A DNA stretch of 64,000 nt from an uncultured Oscillospiraceae bacterium (GCA_934565795.1 CAKTIM010000008.1:27803-91802); one strand, 5' to 3'; counted from the first letter of the stretch, positions 25,760 to 34,752 are shown. Numbers and translations: made by a program. The notes: generated from the sequence alone by a model not told the origin.

Positions 25760-25779
25760 GGCCCCTCGCAAGAGGGGCC
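25760..25779 (+). terminator. Hairpin after the cysteine-rich gene
   Basis: Perfect 8-bp stem GGCCCCTC/GAGGGGCC with loop GCAA; followed by A-run rather than T-run on the plus strand, so function as a terminator is uncertain. A CTTTCAGGGGAGCTT repeat fragment follows and touches the thioesterase stop codon. Confidence 0.5.
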
Positions 25780-25798
25780 AAAAACCTTTCAGGGGAGC

Positions 25799-26530
25799 TT
25801 AAAAGAACAGCTTTGCTGAGAATACCCGGTGGGAATCCTCGGCGGGGCCGGTGGTGGCGTCGGCCTGGAGGGTGCCGTCGGGGGCGATGTCCCAGTTCAG
25901 GCGAAGCTCCTGGCCCTCCCTGGCCTCCGCCAGGTAGCAGACGGTGAAATCGGACACTGTATGATTCTGGTGGAACTGGCTGGGGAGCAGGTCGGCGATC
26001 CAGTCCATGCAGCGGGTATTGTTCATATGGCCGTTGCGATCCAGGTCGGTGAAGCTGACGGTGCGGCTGCGCTGGGTGCCCAGCGGGCGGGGGATCAGGC
26101 CGGTGGGCGCGGGCAGCTCCCCGGCCCGGTGGGTTCCGGCCAGGATGATGCCGCTCTTGCCGGGGGTGATCATGCGGCGGGTGTTTCGATCCATCAGCAC
26201 CCACAGGGTCATGCAGCGGAATACCTCGTTGCCCTGGGCGTCGTAGGCTACCACGCTGCGGGGGAACGCGGCGCGGGTGGCGGGCAGGGGCCAGGTCTCC
26301 ACCCGGATGGTCTCCCCCCGCACGGGCATGCGGGTGATCTGCACCCGATGCCGGGTGACCGCCCAGAACAGCTGGCGGCTGGCCAGGGTATCGTAATCCA
26401 CCTTCATCAGCTCACTGTGCCGCCCGCCCATTTCCTGGGCAATGTAGAGCAGCATAGAGGGCTTCATCCGCCCATAGCAGTCCACAAACGCATCACTGAT
26501 GGTAAAATTCTGAACATAAATCGGTTCCAT
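25799..26530 (-). CDS. Acyl-ACP thioesterase
   Basis: A 243-residue double-hotdog acyl-ACP thioesterase, which releases fatty acids from acyl carrier protein. Hotdog 1 covers YVQNFTISDAFVDCYGRMKP to LWVLMDRNTRRM; hotdog 2 begins near RTVSFTDLDRNGHMNNTRCMDW, the region carrying the family's Asp/Asn/His active-site pattern. The ATG at 26530 has an AAGGAAG site upstream. It is transcribed alone on the minus strand with repeat DNA on both sides; chain-length specificity cannot be read. Confidence 0.9.
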   Translation of the reverse strand: MEPIYVQNFTISDAFVDCYGRMKPSMLLYIAQEMGGRHSELMKVDYDTLASRQLFWAVTRHRVQITRMPVRGETIRVETWPLPATRAAFPRSVVAYDAQGNEVFRCMTLWVLMDRNTRRMITPGKSGIILAGTHRAGELPAPTGLIPRPLGTQRSRTVSFTDLDRNGHMNNTRCMDWIADLLPSQFHQNHTVSDFTVCYLAEAREGQELRLNWDIAPDGTLQADATTGPAEDSHRVFSAKLFF

Positions 26531-26767
26531 AAGACAAGACTTCCTTGCATGTAAATTTAATCCCCACCATGGTTTTAATGGCACCCCACCCCGTAGGGGC
26601 GGATATTAGCCGCCCGCCGTGTACCGGGCCTGAGCTGCCGGTTGAATGGAAGCCAGAAAAACTTCTGAGTTCGTAGGGGGCGGCAATTTGTCGCCCCGCT
26701 GGATACCGGGATTGAGCGGTTGGTCTGTACAGCTCACTTTCGTTACTTTTCGGGCGGCTGGTATCCG

Positions 26768-26831
26768 ATGAATCAATTGTATGATTGCCACTGGCAATCA
26801 TTTAGATTCTGATTCGCTGCGCGGAGCACCA
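26768..26831 (-). repeat. Nested 64-bp element, inverse variant A
   Basis: Lies between GGTATCCG and CCCCTACGG, exactly the reverse of the junctions at 21281-21344. Confidence 0.85.
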
Positions 26832-26922
26832 CCCCTACGGATGGGTGCGTACCATTCAACGCACTCTTCAAGAAAATCGTACTGCGGTAGCCCTCTTCAG
26901 TCAGGCCTACGGCCTGCCAGCT

Positions 26923-26986
26923 AATAAATCAAGGTATGATTGCCACTGGCAATCATTGATATTTTAATTCGCTGCGCGGAGCACCA
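26923..26986 (-). repeat. Nested 64-bp element in a CTTCCC hairpin
   Basis: Lies between GGCCTGCCAGCT and CCCCAAGGGAAGC. Its left arm (AATAAATCAAGG) is AT-rich like variant B while its right end (GCGGAGCACCA) is variant A. Confidence 0.82.
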
Positions 26987-27112
26987 CCCCAAGGGAAGCT
27001 TTGGTGGTGGCCGCCAGCTGCTCTCATTCAGCGAACTGCTATCAAAACCGCAAGGTTGAGGGGCGGCAGATTGCCGCCCCCTACGAAGGGGGGGGGTAGC
27101 TTTTTGCTTTGT

Positions 27113-28342
27113 TCAGGCGGCGTTTTTGGCTTCCTCCAGGGTAATGGTGGTCTGCATGGTGTAGCCGGAGCGGTAGATGACCAGGGTGATGTCGTCGCCG
27201 GCGGTGTAGCTGTAGAGCAGGGTGTCCAGGTCGCTTTGGGTGTAGACCTGGGTGCCGTCCACGCTGATGAGGATGTCGCCACGGGCAATTCCGGCGGCGG
27301 CGGCGCTGCTGTTTTCCTCCACATCGCTGATATACAGTCCGGCGGGCAGGCGGTAGTAGTGCTGATAGAACAGGGACAGGCTCTCGCCGCTGATGCCCAG
27401 CCGGGGGCGGCCGGAGACATAGCCCTGGGAGATGATCTGGCTCACAATGTCCTTGACTACGGCGCTGGGGATGGCAAAGCCCAGGCCCTCCACCCCCGCC
27501 CGGTCGGTGAAGGCGCCCACCTTGATGGTGTTGATGCCGATCACCTGGCCGGAGCTGTTGATCAGCGGGCCGCCGGAGTTGCCGGAATTCAGGGCCGCGT
27601 TGGTCTGGATCAGATTCATGGTGCGGCCGTTGACGTTCACGTTCCGATTGATGGCGGAGACGATGCCGTCGGTCATGGTGCCCCGGTATTCCACCCCCAG
27701 GGGGTCGCCGATGGCCACCACGCTGTCGCCCACCCGCAACACGTCCGAGTCGCCGAATTCGGCGCTGGTCAGGCCGTCCGCGTCAATGTGCAGCACGGCC
27801 AGGTCGCTGGTGGGGTCGCTGCCCACCAGGCGGGCGGCAAGGATGCGCTCGTCCGTCAGCTGGACGGTATAGCTCTCGCCCCCCTCGATCACGTGGTAAT
27901 TGGTGACGATATAGCCGTCCTCCGACAGGATCACCCCGGTGCCCGTGGCGGAGCCGGTGCGGGCCTGGGTAGTGATGGAGGCCACGGAGGGAATGCATTT
28001 GACGTAAATCTCCTGCAGGGTCAGCCCACCCTCCGGCGTGGCCAGGGGCGGGAACCCGGCAAAGGCGGGGACGGTCTCCTGCACGGCCTCGATGGGCACC
28101 AGGCTGCTGGCCACCGTGGGCTCCTCGGCGGTGCCGTAGCAGATGGTCTTGGCGGCGCGCTGCTCATTGAGCTGCTGGAAGAGCCGCAGGCTGGAAAAGC
28201 CCAGCAGCGTACTCAGCCCAATCAGCAGGATCACCGCGATCAGCAGCAGGGCAATGACCCCCCGATGACTCTTCGGCGGCTTGGTATGCCCGGTATTATA
28301 CTCCCCATCATCCCACGGGGCCGGCTCTTCATGATACTTCAT
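27113..28342 (-). CDS. HtrA/DegP-type membrane-anchored serine protease
   Basis: A 409-residue envelope protease. Residues 1-27 are cytoplasmic, a single span follows (GVIALLLIAVILLIGLSTLLG, about 28-48), then a trypsin-like domain with catalytic His in VTNYHVIEGG, Asp in PTSDLAVLHI and Ser in ALNSGNSGGPL, and a C-terminal PDZ domain (PRLGISGESL to VIYRSGYTMQ) for substrate recognition. It degrades misfolded exported proteins. It lies 23 nt after the sensor kinase gene, so it is probably controlled by that two-component system. Confidence 0.94.
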   Translation of the reverse strand: MKYHEEPAPWDDGEYNTGHTKPPKSHRGVIALLLIAVILLIGLSTLLGFSSLRLFQQLNEQRAAKTICYGTAEEPTVASSLVPIEAVQETVPAFAGFPPLATPEGGLTLQEIYVKCIPSVASITTQARTGSATGTGVILSEDGYIVTNYHVIEGGESYTVQLTDERILAARLVGSDPTSDLAVLHIDADGLTSAEFGDSDVLRVGDSVVAIGDPLGVEYRGTMTDGIVSAINRNVNVNGRTMNLIQTNAALNSGNSGGPLINSSGQVIGINTIKVGAFTDRAGVEGLGFAIPSAVVKDIVSQIISQGYVSGRPRLGISGESLSLFYQHYYRLPAGLYISDVEENSSAAAAGIARGDILISVDGTQVYTQSDLDTLLYSYTAGDDITLVIYRSGYTMQTTITLEEAKNAA

Positions 28343-28365
28343 AATTGCTTCCTCGATTCATAGGC

Positions 28366-29787
28366 TCAATTCACCAGCGGCATGGTGAATGTAAATTCGG
28401 TTTTGCCGTCGCGGCTGGTGACGCTGATGTTTTCGCCGTGGCTGCATACGATGGTTTTCACGATGTACAGCCCCAGGCCCCAGCCGTCCCGGTTCTGGGA
28501 GCGGGATTTGTCCAGCTTGTGGAAGCGGTCGAATACCAGGGGCAGCTCCTCCGGGGGGATGGTCTCGCCGTCGTTGGAGACGGAGACGTAGACCTTGCTG
28601 CCGCCCTCCTTGATGGTCAGGCCCAGGTTGCCGCCCTCAGGGCAGAACTTCACGGCGTTGTCCACCAGGTTATACACCACCTGGGTGATGGAATCCTGGT
28701 TGGCGAAGGTGTATACCGGGTGCTCCGGCATGTCCACGGTGACGTTGATGTGCTTGTCGTTGATCCGCTTTTCAAAGTTCAGCAGGGCCAGCCCGGCGCA
28801 TTCCTCCATGTCAAAATTGACCTTCTTCTCGTCGGGGATCTGCTTGTCCTGGAGCTGGGAGATATCCAGCATGCTGCGCACCAGGCGGCTGAGGCGCTTG
28901 GTCTCGTCGGAGACGATTTGCAGATAGTGCCGCTCCTTGTCCGGGGGGATGGTGCCGTCCAGGATGCCATCCACATAGCCGGAGATGGTGGTCATGGGGG
29001 TTTTCAGCTCGTGGGACACGTTGGCCACGAATTCCTGACGCTGGTATTCGCTCTTTTGCAGGCTGGAGGCCATGTTGTTGAAGGCGATGGCCAGGTCTCT
29101 TGTCTCGTCGCTGTAGGATTCATCCACCGGCACCCGGGAATCCAGGTCGCCATGACCGAAGGCGTTGGCAGCCTTGGCCATGTCCCGCAGGGGACGGCTG
29201 GAGGTACCGGCGTAGGCAAACACGCCCACAATGGAAATGAGAATGACCACCAGGGCCGTATTCAGGTAGTAGCGGGCCAGCCGCTTCAGCACGGTATTGG
29301 TGCTGGCGGTGGGGACGGAGACAATGGTGATGCCAAAGATGGAGCCGTCGTATTCAATGGGCTTGGCGATGAGATACCGGGAGTCGTCGTAGAGCCCCTT
29401 GATGATGCCGGTGGCCCGGTCGCCGCCGTTGTCGATCACCTTTTCAATGTATTCGGAATTGACCTTCAGGCGGGTATGCTTGCAGCCAAAGGGGGAATCG
29501 GAGCAGAGGGTGATCTGACCCGTCTCGTCGCAGATCACAATATCGGAATCAGAGAGGCTGGTGACCACGTTCAGATTCAGCCGCAGATCGGACTCCGGGT
29601 CTTCCTCCCCGGCCACATAGGAGGCGGCCAGATGGGAAATGGCATCCGCATCCCGCTCCAGCCGGGTAAAGGTGGTGTCGGTGAGATATTCCTTCACCAG
29701 CTGCTGATAGGACGCCCCCAGCATGGTCAGCGACAGCAGCAAAATCATCGCCCCGGTATAAAAACTGCGCCCAAAGGAGGACTTCAT
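28366..29787 (-). CDS. Sensor histidine kinase
   Basis: A 473-residue kinase: membrane span (about 13-30), an extracytoplasmic sensing domain of about 140 residues, a second span (YLNTALVVILISIVGVFAYAG), a HAMP linker, a HisKA domain with phospho-acceptor His in FVANVSHELKTPM, and a catalytic ATPase domain (NLVDNAVKFCPEGG, DGWGLGLYIVKT). ATG 29787 with GAGGTGA upstream is preferred over an in-frame GTG at 29799. It precedes htrA; its likely partner regulator is upstream across a repeat block. Confidence 0.92.
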   Translation of the reverse strand: MKSSFGRSFYTGAMILLLSLTMLGASYQQLVKEYLTDTTFTRLERDADAISHLAASYVAGEEDPESDLRLNLNVVTSLSDSDIVICDETGQITLCSDSPFGCKHTRLKVNSEYIEKVIDNGGDRATGIIKGLYDDSRYLIAKPIEYDGSIFGITIVSVPTASTNTVLKRLARYYLNTALVVILISIVGVFAYAGTSSRPLRDMAKAANAFGHGDLDSRVPVDESYSDETRDLAIAFNNMASSLQKSEYQRQEFVANVSHELKTPMTTISGYVDGILDGTIPPDKERHYLQIVSDETKRLSRLVRSMLDISQLQDKQIPDEKKVNFDMEECAGLALLNFEKRINDKHINVTVDMPEHPVYTFANQDSITQVVYNLVDNAVKFCPEGGNLGLTIKEGGSKVYVSVSNDGETIPPEELPLVFDRFHKLDKSRSQNRDGWGLGLYIVKTIVCSHGENISVTSRDGKTEFTFTMPLVN

Positions 29788-29844
29788 GGAATAAATCACC
29801 TCACAAGGAGTTTTAAATCAACATTACCCCGCCCATTTTTTCGT

Positions 29845-30520
29845 ACAACCGCCCCCGCCACGTTACGGTTATGATAGCAGAGCGGTGAATGGCAGCACCC
29901 CACTCGTAGGGGGCGGCAACCTGTCGCCCCTCAACGTTGCGGAACAGAGCGTTGCGTTGAATGGAAGCAGGTTGCGGCCATCACCAAAGCTTCCCTTGGG
30001 GAAGCTGGCAGCCCGTAGGACTGACTGAAGAGGGCTTACCGCAGTAGGATTTTCTGAAAGAGCCCGTTGAATGGTAGGCACCCCTCCGTAGGGGTGGTGC
30101 TCCGCGCAGCGAATCAGAATCTAAATGATTGCCAGTGGCAATCATACAATTGATTCATCGGATACCAGCCGCCCGAAAGGTAACGAAAGTGAGCTGTATA
30201 GACGAACCGCTCAATCTCGGTACACGGCGGGTCGACAAATTGCCGACCCCTACGGACTCAGAAGGATTTTACTGCTATCAAAACCGATAGTTTTCGGGCG
30301 GCTAATATCCGCCCCTACGCACTCAAAACGTTGAACACTGTACCTTTTTAGTGAAATCTCTCTCGAAACCGTTCGCTGAGTGCCCTCTTCAGTCGCTGCG
30401 GCGACAGCTTCCCCCACAGGGAAGCTTGGGGATGTACCCTTTTACGGTATACGTTCATTTCTACTGCTTCATAAACCGCAAAATCGCGGGTCGGCAGATT
30501 GCCGACCCCTACGAAAGGGG
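29845..30520. repeat. REP/BIME-like hairpin block 7, between regulator and kinase
   Basis: Left heads at about 29908 and 30089; inverse heads at about 30247, 30312 and 30507; GACTGAAGAGGGC at 30022 and GCCCTCTTCAGTC at 30383. Encloses a 64-bp element at 30095. No gene. Confidence 0.9.
30095..30158 (+). repeat. Nested 64-bp element, variant A
   Basis: Inserted at GTAGGGG^CGGATACC, the same point of the unit as at 21281. Confidence 0.85.
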
Positions 30521-30592
30521 GCGGTTTCACACACTAAAATATCAAGAAATGGGCGTGCAGTCAACCCCCGCCGCCCATTTCTGTTGGTTTTC

Positions 30593-31282
30593 TTACTGTT
30601 CAACCTCGAATTTGTAGCCCACGCCCCAGACCGTTTTCAGGTTCCACTTGGGGCTGACGCCCTCCAGCTTTTCGCGCAGGCGCTTGACATGGACATCCAC
30701 GGTGCGGGAGTCGCCGAAGTAATCGAAGCCCCACACCTCGTCCAGCAGCTGATTGCGGGTGTATACCCGGTTGGGGGAGGAGGCCAGGTAGAACAGCAGC
30801 TCCATTTCCTTGGGCGGGGTATCCACCTTTTTGCCGTCCACGGTCAGCTCAAAGGCGTCCATGTCGATAATCAGCTTGTCGAATACCAGACGCCGGGCCT
30901 TCTTCTCGGCGGTGACGCCGCTGGTGCGGCGCAGCACGGCCTCGATTCTTGCCAGCAGCTCCTTCATCTCAAAGGGCTTGGTCACATAGTCGTCCGCCCC
31001 GTTTTTCAGGCCCGCCACCTTGTCGTCAGTCTCGCCCTTGGCGGTGAGCATAATCACAGGCGTCTTGGACTCGGCGCGAATGGCCCGGCAGACAGACCAG
31101 CCGTCCATCACCGGCATCATCACATCCAGCAGCACCAGATCGGGCTTGATGGCCCGGAACTTCGCCAGCCCCTGCCCGCCATCGGCGGCCCAGGTAACGG
31201 CGTAGCCCTCCTTCTCCAGATACATCTTCACCAGATCCGCAATATTGCGGTCATCCTCTACAACCAGCACCGAAATAGCCAT
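30593..31282 (-). CDS. OmpR/PhoB-family response regulator
   Basis: A 229-residue regulator. The receiver domain has the acidic pocket (VEDD, about 8-11), the phosphorylated Asp in LVLLDVMMPVMDG (about 51-55), T in MLTAKG and K in YVTKPFEM. The winged-helix DNA-binding domain occupies about 130-229 (LTVDGKKVDTPPKEMELLFYLA, SRTVDVHVKRLREKL, VWGVGYKFE). Start at 31282. Same strand as the kinase and htrA downstream, but separated from the kinase by 805 bp of mostly repeat DNA. Confidence 0.94.
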   Translation of the reverse strand: MAISVLVVEDDRNIADLVKMYLEKEGYAVTWAADGGQGLAKFRAIKPDLVLLDVMMPVMDGWSVCRAIRAESKTPVIMLTAKGETDDKVAGLKNGADDYVTKPFEMKELLARIEAVLRRTSGVTAEKKARRLVFDKLIIDMDAFELTVDGKKVDTPPKEMELLFYLASSPNRVYTRNQLLDEVWGFDYFGDSRTVDVHVKRLREKLEGVSPKWNLKTVWGVGYKFEVEQ

Positions 31283-31340
31283 GGTTTCTTCTCCCTTTCC
31301 ATCCACGGGCAGATTCTCCCGTTTCTTTCCTTTGATTGCA

Positions 31341-31371
31341 ATTATATCCCAATGAGGGGATTTTTCTTGAA
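31341..31371 (-). promoter_or_regulatory. Likely promoter of the response-regulator operon
   Basis: Minus-strand TATAAT (31346-31341) with TTCAAG (31371-31366) at a long 19-nt spacing. Confidence 0.5.
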
Positions 31372-31437
31372 TATTTTGTAAAGCTTTTTCCCCGGAAATG
31401 TTAAGGCAGCAATCTATAAAGGTTCTATAAAAAAGTG

Positions 31438-31466
31438 TTGGAAAAAATTTGATTGTATGCTATAAT
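31438..31466 (+). promoter_or_regulatory. Promoter of the ECF S-component gene
   Basis: TTGGAA (31438-31443), 17 nt, TATAAT (31461-31466) with extended -10 TG at 31458-31459. Confidence 0.85.
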
Positions 31467-31471
31467 GCTCT

Positions 31472-31598
31472 CGCCCTCCGGGGGCGCTGTATTCGGTGGA
31501 AACGGCAGCCTGAAATATGGGGGGCGGGAGCCTCTCCGGCGGGGCCGGGGAATAATAACGCATCGTATCCGCAGGGTGCGGAACGACAGCAGGAGGAA
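31472..31598 (+). other. Structured, GC-rich 5' leader of unknown class
   Basis: About 130 nt between a strong promoter and the ECF gene. It can form CGCCC/GGGCG at its start and CGCA/TGCG near its end, with a GGAAACGGCAGCCTGAAA segment between. Substrate-binding S-component genes often carry riboswitches, but this sequence does not match a class I can name. Confidence 0.4.
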
Positions 31599-31604
31599 TT
31601 GAAT

Positions 31605-32213
31605 ATGAAAGGCAACAAGAATCTGAGGCTTTGGGTGCGGCTGGCGCTGCTGGTGGCGATTGAGATCGCCATGCGGCTGCTGGGGCTGGGCAAGGTGCCC
31701 ATGGGGCCGCTGAACATGAGCTTTCTCACGCTGCCCATTGCCGTGGGCGCCATCTGTCTGGGGCCGGCGGCGGGACTGATCCTGGGGGGCGTGTTTGGCG
31801 CGTTCAGCCTGTACGACGCCGTTTCCGGCGCGGGGGGCATGACGGCGGCGTTCTTTACCATCAGCCCGGTGCATACGGTGATTCTCACCGTGGGCATGCG
31901 GATGCTCATGGGTCTGTGCTGCGCCCTGCTGTACCGGCTGGTGCGCCGGGCGGACAGACGGGGGCTGGTCAGCTACTTTGCAGGAGCCATCAGCGCCCCG
32001 CTGCTGAATACCCTGTTCTTCATGGGCTACATTGTGCTGGTGTTCTACAACACCGCCACCGTGCAGGACATCGTGGCCGCCAAGGGGGCCGCCAACCCGC
32101 TGATGTTCGTGGTGCTGCTGGTGGGCGTTCAGGGCCTGCTGGAGGCCGCCATCTGCGGCATCCTGGGCGGCATCGTCAGCAAGGCCGTGGATGCCTTTTT
32201 AAAACGCGGATAA
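31605..32213 (+). CDS. ECF transporter substrate-binding S component
   Basis: A 202-residue membrane protein with about six spans. The pattern MSFLTLPIAVGAICLGPAAGLILGGVFG (about 37-64) is the hallmark of S components, closest by eye to the pantothenate/folate-type ones. S components capture a vitamin and hand it to a shared EcfAAT energy module, which is not encoded here. AGGAGG precedes the ATG. Substrate is not known; pantothenate would fit the CoA genes in this window but that is only suggestive. Confidence 0.82.
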   Translation: MKGNKNLRLWVRLALLVAIEIAMRLLGLGKVPMGPLNMSFLTLPIAVGAICLGPAAGLILGGVFGAFSLYDAVSGAGGMTAAFFTISPVHTVILTVGMRMLMGLCCALLYRLVRRADRRGLVSYFAGAISAPLLNTLFFMGYIVLVFYNTATVQDIVAAKGAANPLMFVVLLVGVQGLLEAAICGILGGIVSKAVDAFLKRG

Positions 32214-32221
32214 TCTCAACG

Positions 32222-32252
32222 AAACGCCCCTGCCGTGCTGGCAGGGGCGTTT
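32222..32252. terminator. Bidirectional terminator
   Basis: Stem AAACGCCCCTGCC (32222-32234) and complement 32240-32252, with T-runs on both strands; serves the ECF gene (plus) and the MFS gene (minus). Confidence 0.9.
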
Positions 32253-32261
32253 TCCTTGGAA

Positions 32262-33569
32262 TTATACCTTTGCCGCCTTGCGGGCCTTGTTCAGGCGGTC
32301 GGCCTTGACGAAAAGGATGAAGCCGATGGCGAAGAGGATTACCAGGCCGCCCACGCCGATGTTCTGGCCCTGGAGCTCCGCACCGAAGATGGTGACGGTC
32401 TTTTCGCCCATCAGCTTGGTGGTCAGGGCGATCAGGGCCGGGCCCATGGCGTCGGCGCCCTTGCCGAAGATGTCCATCAGGCCGTAGTATTCGCCGCTCT
32501 GCTCCGGCGGGATGATCTTGCCCAGGTAGGAGCGGCTCAGGGCCTGGATGCCGCCCTGGAACATGCCCACCAGCACCGCCAGGGTCCAGAACTGCCAGAG
32601 GCTGCCCAGGAACATGCCGAACAGGGTGATGCAGGTGTAGCACACGATGCACACCTTGATGAGCCTGCCGGTATCGAACTTGGCAGAGAGCTTGCCGAAG
32701 ATGATGGAGCAGGGGAAGGCCACGAACTGGGTCACCAGCAGCGCCAGCAGCAGCCCGGTGCTGTCCAGCCCCAGGCTCTTGCCGTAGGTGGTGGCCATGC
32801 CGATGATGGTGTACACGCCGTCGATAAAGAAGAAGAACGCCACCATGTACAGGAAGATGTGCTTCTGCTGCCGGGCCTCCCGGAAGGTCTTGCCCAGGCG
32901 GCGGAAGGAGGCGGTGAGGGGATTGCCGGTGTGCTCGGAATAGGCCCGCTGGGTGTAGGTCTTCAGCAGCGGCACCGTGCACACCACCCACCATGCAGCG
33001 GTGAGCAGGAAGGCAATGACCATGGCGGTGGAGGTGGAAATGCCCAGCTTGCCCGCGTTGAGCACCACCAGCAGGCACACGATGAAGGGAATCACGGAGC
33101 CGATGTAGCCCAGGGCATAGCCTGCGGTGGACACATTGTCCATCCGCTCCTCGGTGGTGATCTCCGGCAGCATGGCATCGTAGAACACCAGGCTGGAATT
33201 GAAGCCGATCTTGGCCAGCACAAAGATCACGAGGAAGCTCAGCCACGACCAGGCCGCCCCCAGCGCCGCGCAGCTCACCGCGCCCAGGAGCATGCACAGT
33301 GTAAAGATGGGCTTTTTGTACCCCTTGTGATCGGCCAGGGTGCCGCAGATGGGCGCGATCAGGGCCACCACAATGGTGGCAATGGAGGTAGCGAAGCCCC
33401 AGTAGGATACATACTGGGCATCCGTCAGGTTGGCCGCCTCGGTCAGGGCATTGAAGTAAATGGGCACGATGGCCGTGACCAGCAGGATAAAGGCGGAGTT
33501 TCCGATGTCATAAAGCACCCAGTTCCACTCCTGAGCCGTGAGATTCAGCATTTTCTGTATTTTTTTCAT
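32262..33569 (-). CDS. MFS transporter, UMF1/ATG22-like family
   Basis: A 435-residue transporter with about twelve spans. The start WNWVLYDIGNSAFILLVTAIVPIYF (about 16-40) is typical of the UMF1 family (distantly related to yeast ATG22), whose substrates are mostly unknown; the MFS loop 2-3 motif appears as CGTLADHKGYKKP. ATG 33569 is chosen as the start of family homology; the longer open frame upstream reads into repeat DNA. No partner genes. Confidence 0.85.
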   Translation of the reverse strand: MKKIQKMLNLTAQEWNWVLYDIGNSAFILLVTAIVPIYFNALTEAANLTDAQYVSYWGFATSIATIVVALIAPICGTLADHKGYKKPIFTLCMLLGAVSCAALGAAWSWLSFLVIFVLAKIGFNSSLVFYDAMLPEITTEERMDNVSTAGYALGYIGSVIPFIVCLLVVLNAGKLGISTSTAMVIAFLLTAAWWVVCTVPLLKTYTQRAYSEHTGNPLTASFRRLGKTFREARQQKHIFLYMVAFFFFIDGVYTIIGMATTYGKSLGLDSTGLLLALLVTQFVAFPCSIIFGKLSAKFDTGRLIKVCIVCYTCITLFGMFLGSLWQFWTLAVLVGMFQGGIQALSRSYLGKIIPPEQSGEYYGLMDIFGKGADAMGPALIALTTKLMGEKTVTIFGAELQGQNIGVGGLVILFAIGFILFVKADRLNKARKAAKV

Positions 33570-33599
33570 TATGTTTCTCTCTCTTCCGTTCATGTCGGT

Positions 33600-33960
33600 G
33601 TCATAACCTCCCCTGAAAGGGGAGGCGGCGCATCGCGCCGGAGGGGTTTCGCGGTACGCAGAATACCATCTGGAATGCACCAAGGCGAATTCGCACAGAC
33701 CAAGCCCCAAGCGCCCCTGAAAGGGGAGCTGCCGCCGCAGCGGCTGAGGGGTGCGGTGAATACTTACGTTTTGCCAAGACTTTGGCGAATCCGTACAATT
33801 CAAAACAAACATACTACGTATTCGCCCGGGATTTCATAAAAACTCTACTGCCTACCGCGCAACCCCTCAGTCAGCCCCGTTGGGGCTGCCAGCTCAGCTT
33901 TGCATTAAGCAGCTGTACGCCATTCTACGAATGGCTACACCTGCTAAACCTTTCAGGGGA
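33600..33960. repeat. CTCCCCTGAAAGGGGAG hairpin repeats (block 8)
   Basis: A different family from the GTAG units. CTCCCCTGAAAGGGGAG-type hairpins at 33607-33623 and 33713-33729, the latter followed by GCTGCCGCCGCAGCGGCTGAGGGG; an inverse AACCCCTCAGTCAGCCC...GGGCTGCCAGCT at 33860-33894; and the 50-bp palindrome at 33899. Similar modules lie at 24538, 25785 and 52578. Confidence 0.8.
33899..33948 (-). repeat. 50-bp imperfect palindrome, copy 2
   Basis: Reverse complement of the element at 24550-24599 with the same flanks (CAGC on one side, CTTTCAGGGGAG on the other). Confidence 0.88.
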
Positions 33961-34752
33961 GCCAGGGGCTTCGTAGCCGCTGAAATTGGGGTCGAATTCG
34001 GGGCCGAAGGGGGTGCCGCCCGCGAGGTGGTTGCTTAGCTGGGCGGCCAGGACGGCGTAATTTTCAAGCGCCTGGTCATACAGGGCGTCCAGCTGGCCGA
34101 TCAATTGGGTGCAGCGATGGTTGGGACGGGTGTACATCACCATCTGCCCGCCGTATTCCCCGCCCAGGCTGAGGATGGCATGCAGCAGGCGGCGGTTCTT
34201 CATGGTCATGGCCCGGAAAACGGCGGCCATCACATGAATGCTCCGGCGGACGGTGTAGGCCGTGGCGGGGGGATAGAAGCCGGCCACAGTGACGCATTCG
34301 CCCCAGGTCAGCCGCAGGGGCTTTCCCAGATTCTGCCGGTAGGGCGGCTCCTTCCCGTCCCGTGCCAGCAGCACCCGGTCAAATTCCGTCTCCAGCTCCG
34401 TGTGGCCGGGGTTTTTCCCGGCAGTGGCCCGGACGATCAGCGGATGGCACAGAGAATCCAGCGCATAATGGCACAGCACGCCGTAGAGGTAGACCAAGGC
34501 CCCCTCGGAGGGCGCGTCGGCGTAGTGCGTCGCCGCCCGCTGGAAAAACTCCCGGCCGGACAGATTGTGGAACCAGCCGCCCAGGCTTCCCATCTGCGTC
34601 CTCCACAGCGGCTGATAGAAAAAGAAGAAGTCCGGCCCCTGCACCCCCACGTCAAACAGCTGGGGGAATCGCTGGATCGACCGGCGCACCCCCTCCGGCA
34701 GCAATTTCGCCGCCTGATGTCCAAAGCGGGTGTGTGCATAAATCGACGGCAA
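33925..34752 (-). CDS. Zinc-dependent phospholipase C-like protein
   Basis: A 275-residue protein of the zinc-dependent phospholipase C superfamily. Putative metal-binding histidines are in YAHTRFGHQAAKLLP (about 4-18), DVGVQGPDFFFFY, HNLSG and GVLCHYALDSLCHPLI (about 92-107). No signal peptide is seen, so an intracellular hydrolase is likely and the true substrate is unknown. The last residues (SPERFSRCSHS) and the stop codon are read from a CTCCCCTGAAAGG repeat and the 50-bp palindrome; the native end was probably near NFSGY. Confidence 0.85.
   Translation of the reverse strand: MPSIYAHTRFGHQAAKLLPEGVRRSIQRFPQLFDVGVQGPDFFFFYQPLWRTQMGSLGGWFHNLSGREFFQRAATHYADAPSEGALVYLYGVLCHYALDSLCHPLIVRATAGKNPGHTELETEFDRVLLARDGKEPPYRQNLGKPLRLTWGECVTVAGFYPPATAYTVRRSIHVMAAVFRAMTMKNRRLLHAILSLGGEYGGQMVMYTRPNHRCTQLIGQLDALYDQALENYAVLAAQLSNHLAGGTPFGPEFDPNFSGYEAPGSPERFSRCSHS

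Larger units (their letters stand above)
26575..27100. repeat. REP/BIME-like hairpin block 6
   Basis: Left heads at about 26592 and 26675, inverse heads at about 26832 and 27078, GCCCTCTTCAGTC at 26890. Two 64-bp elements (26768, 26923) are nested in the right arm. No gene. Confidence 0.9.
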
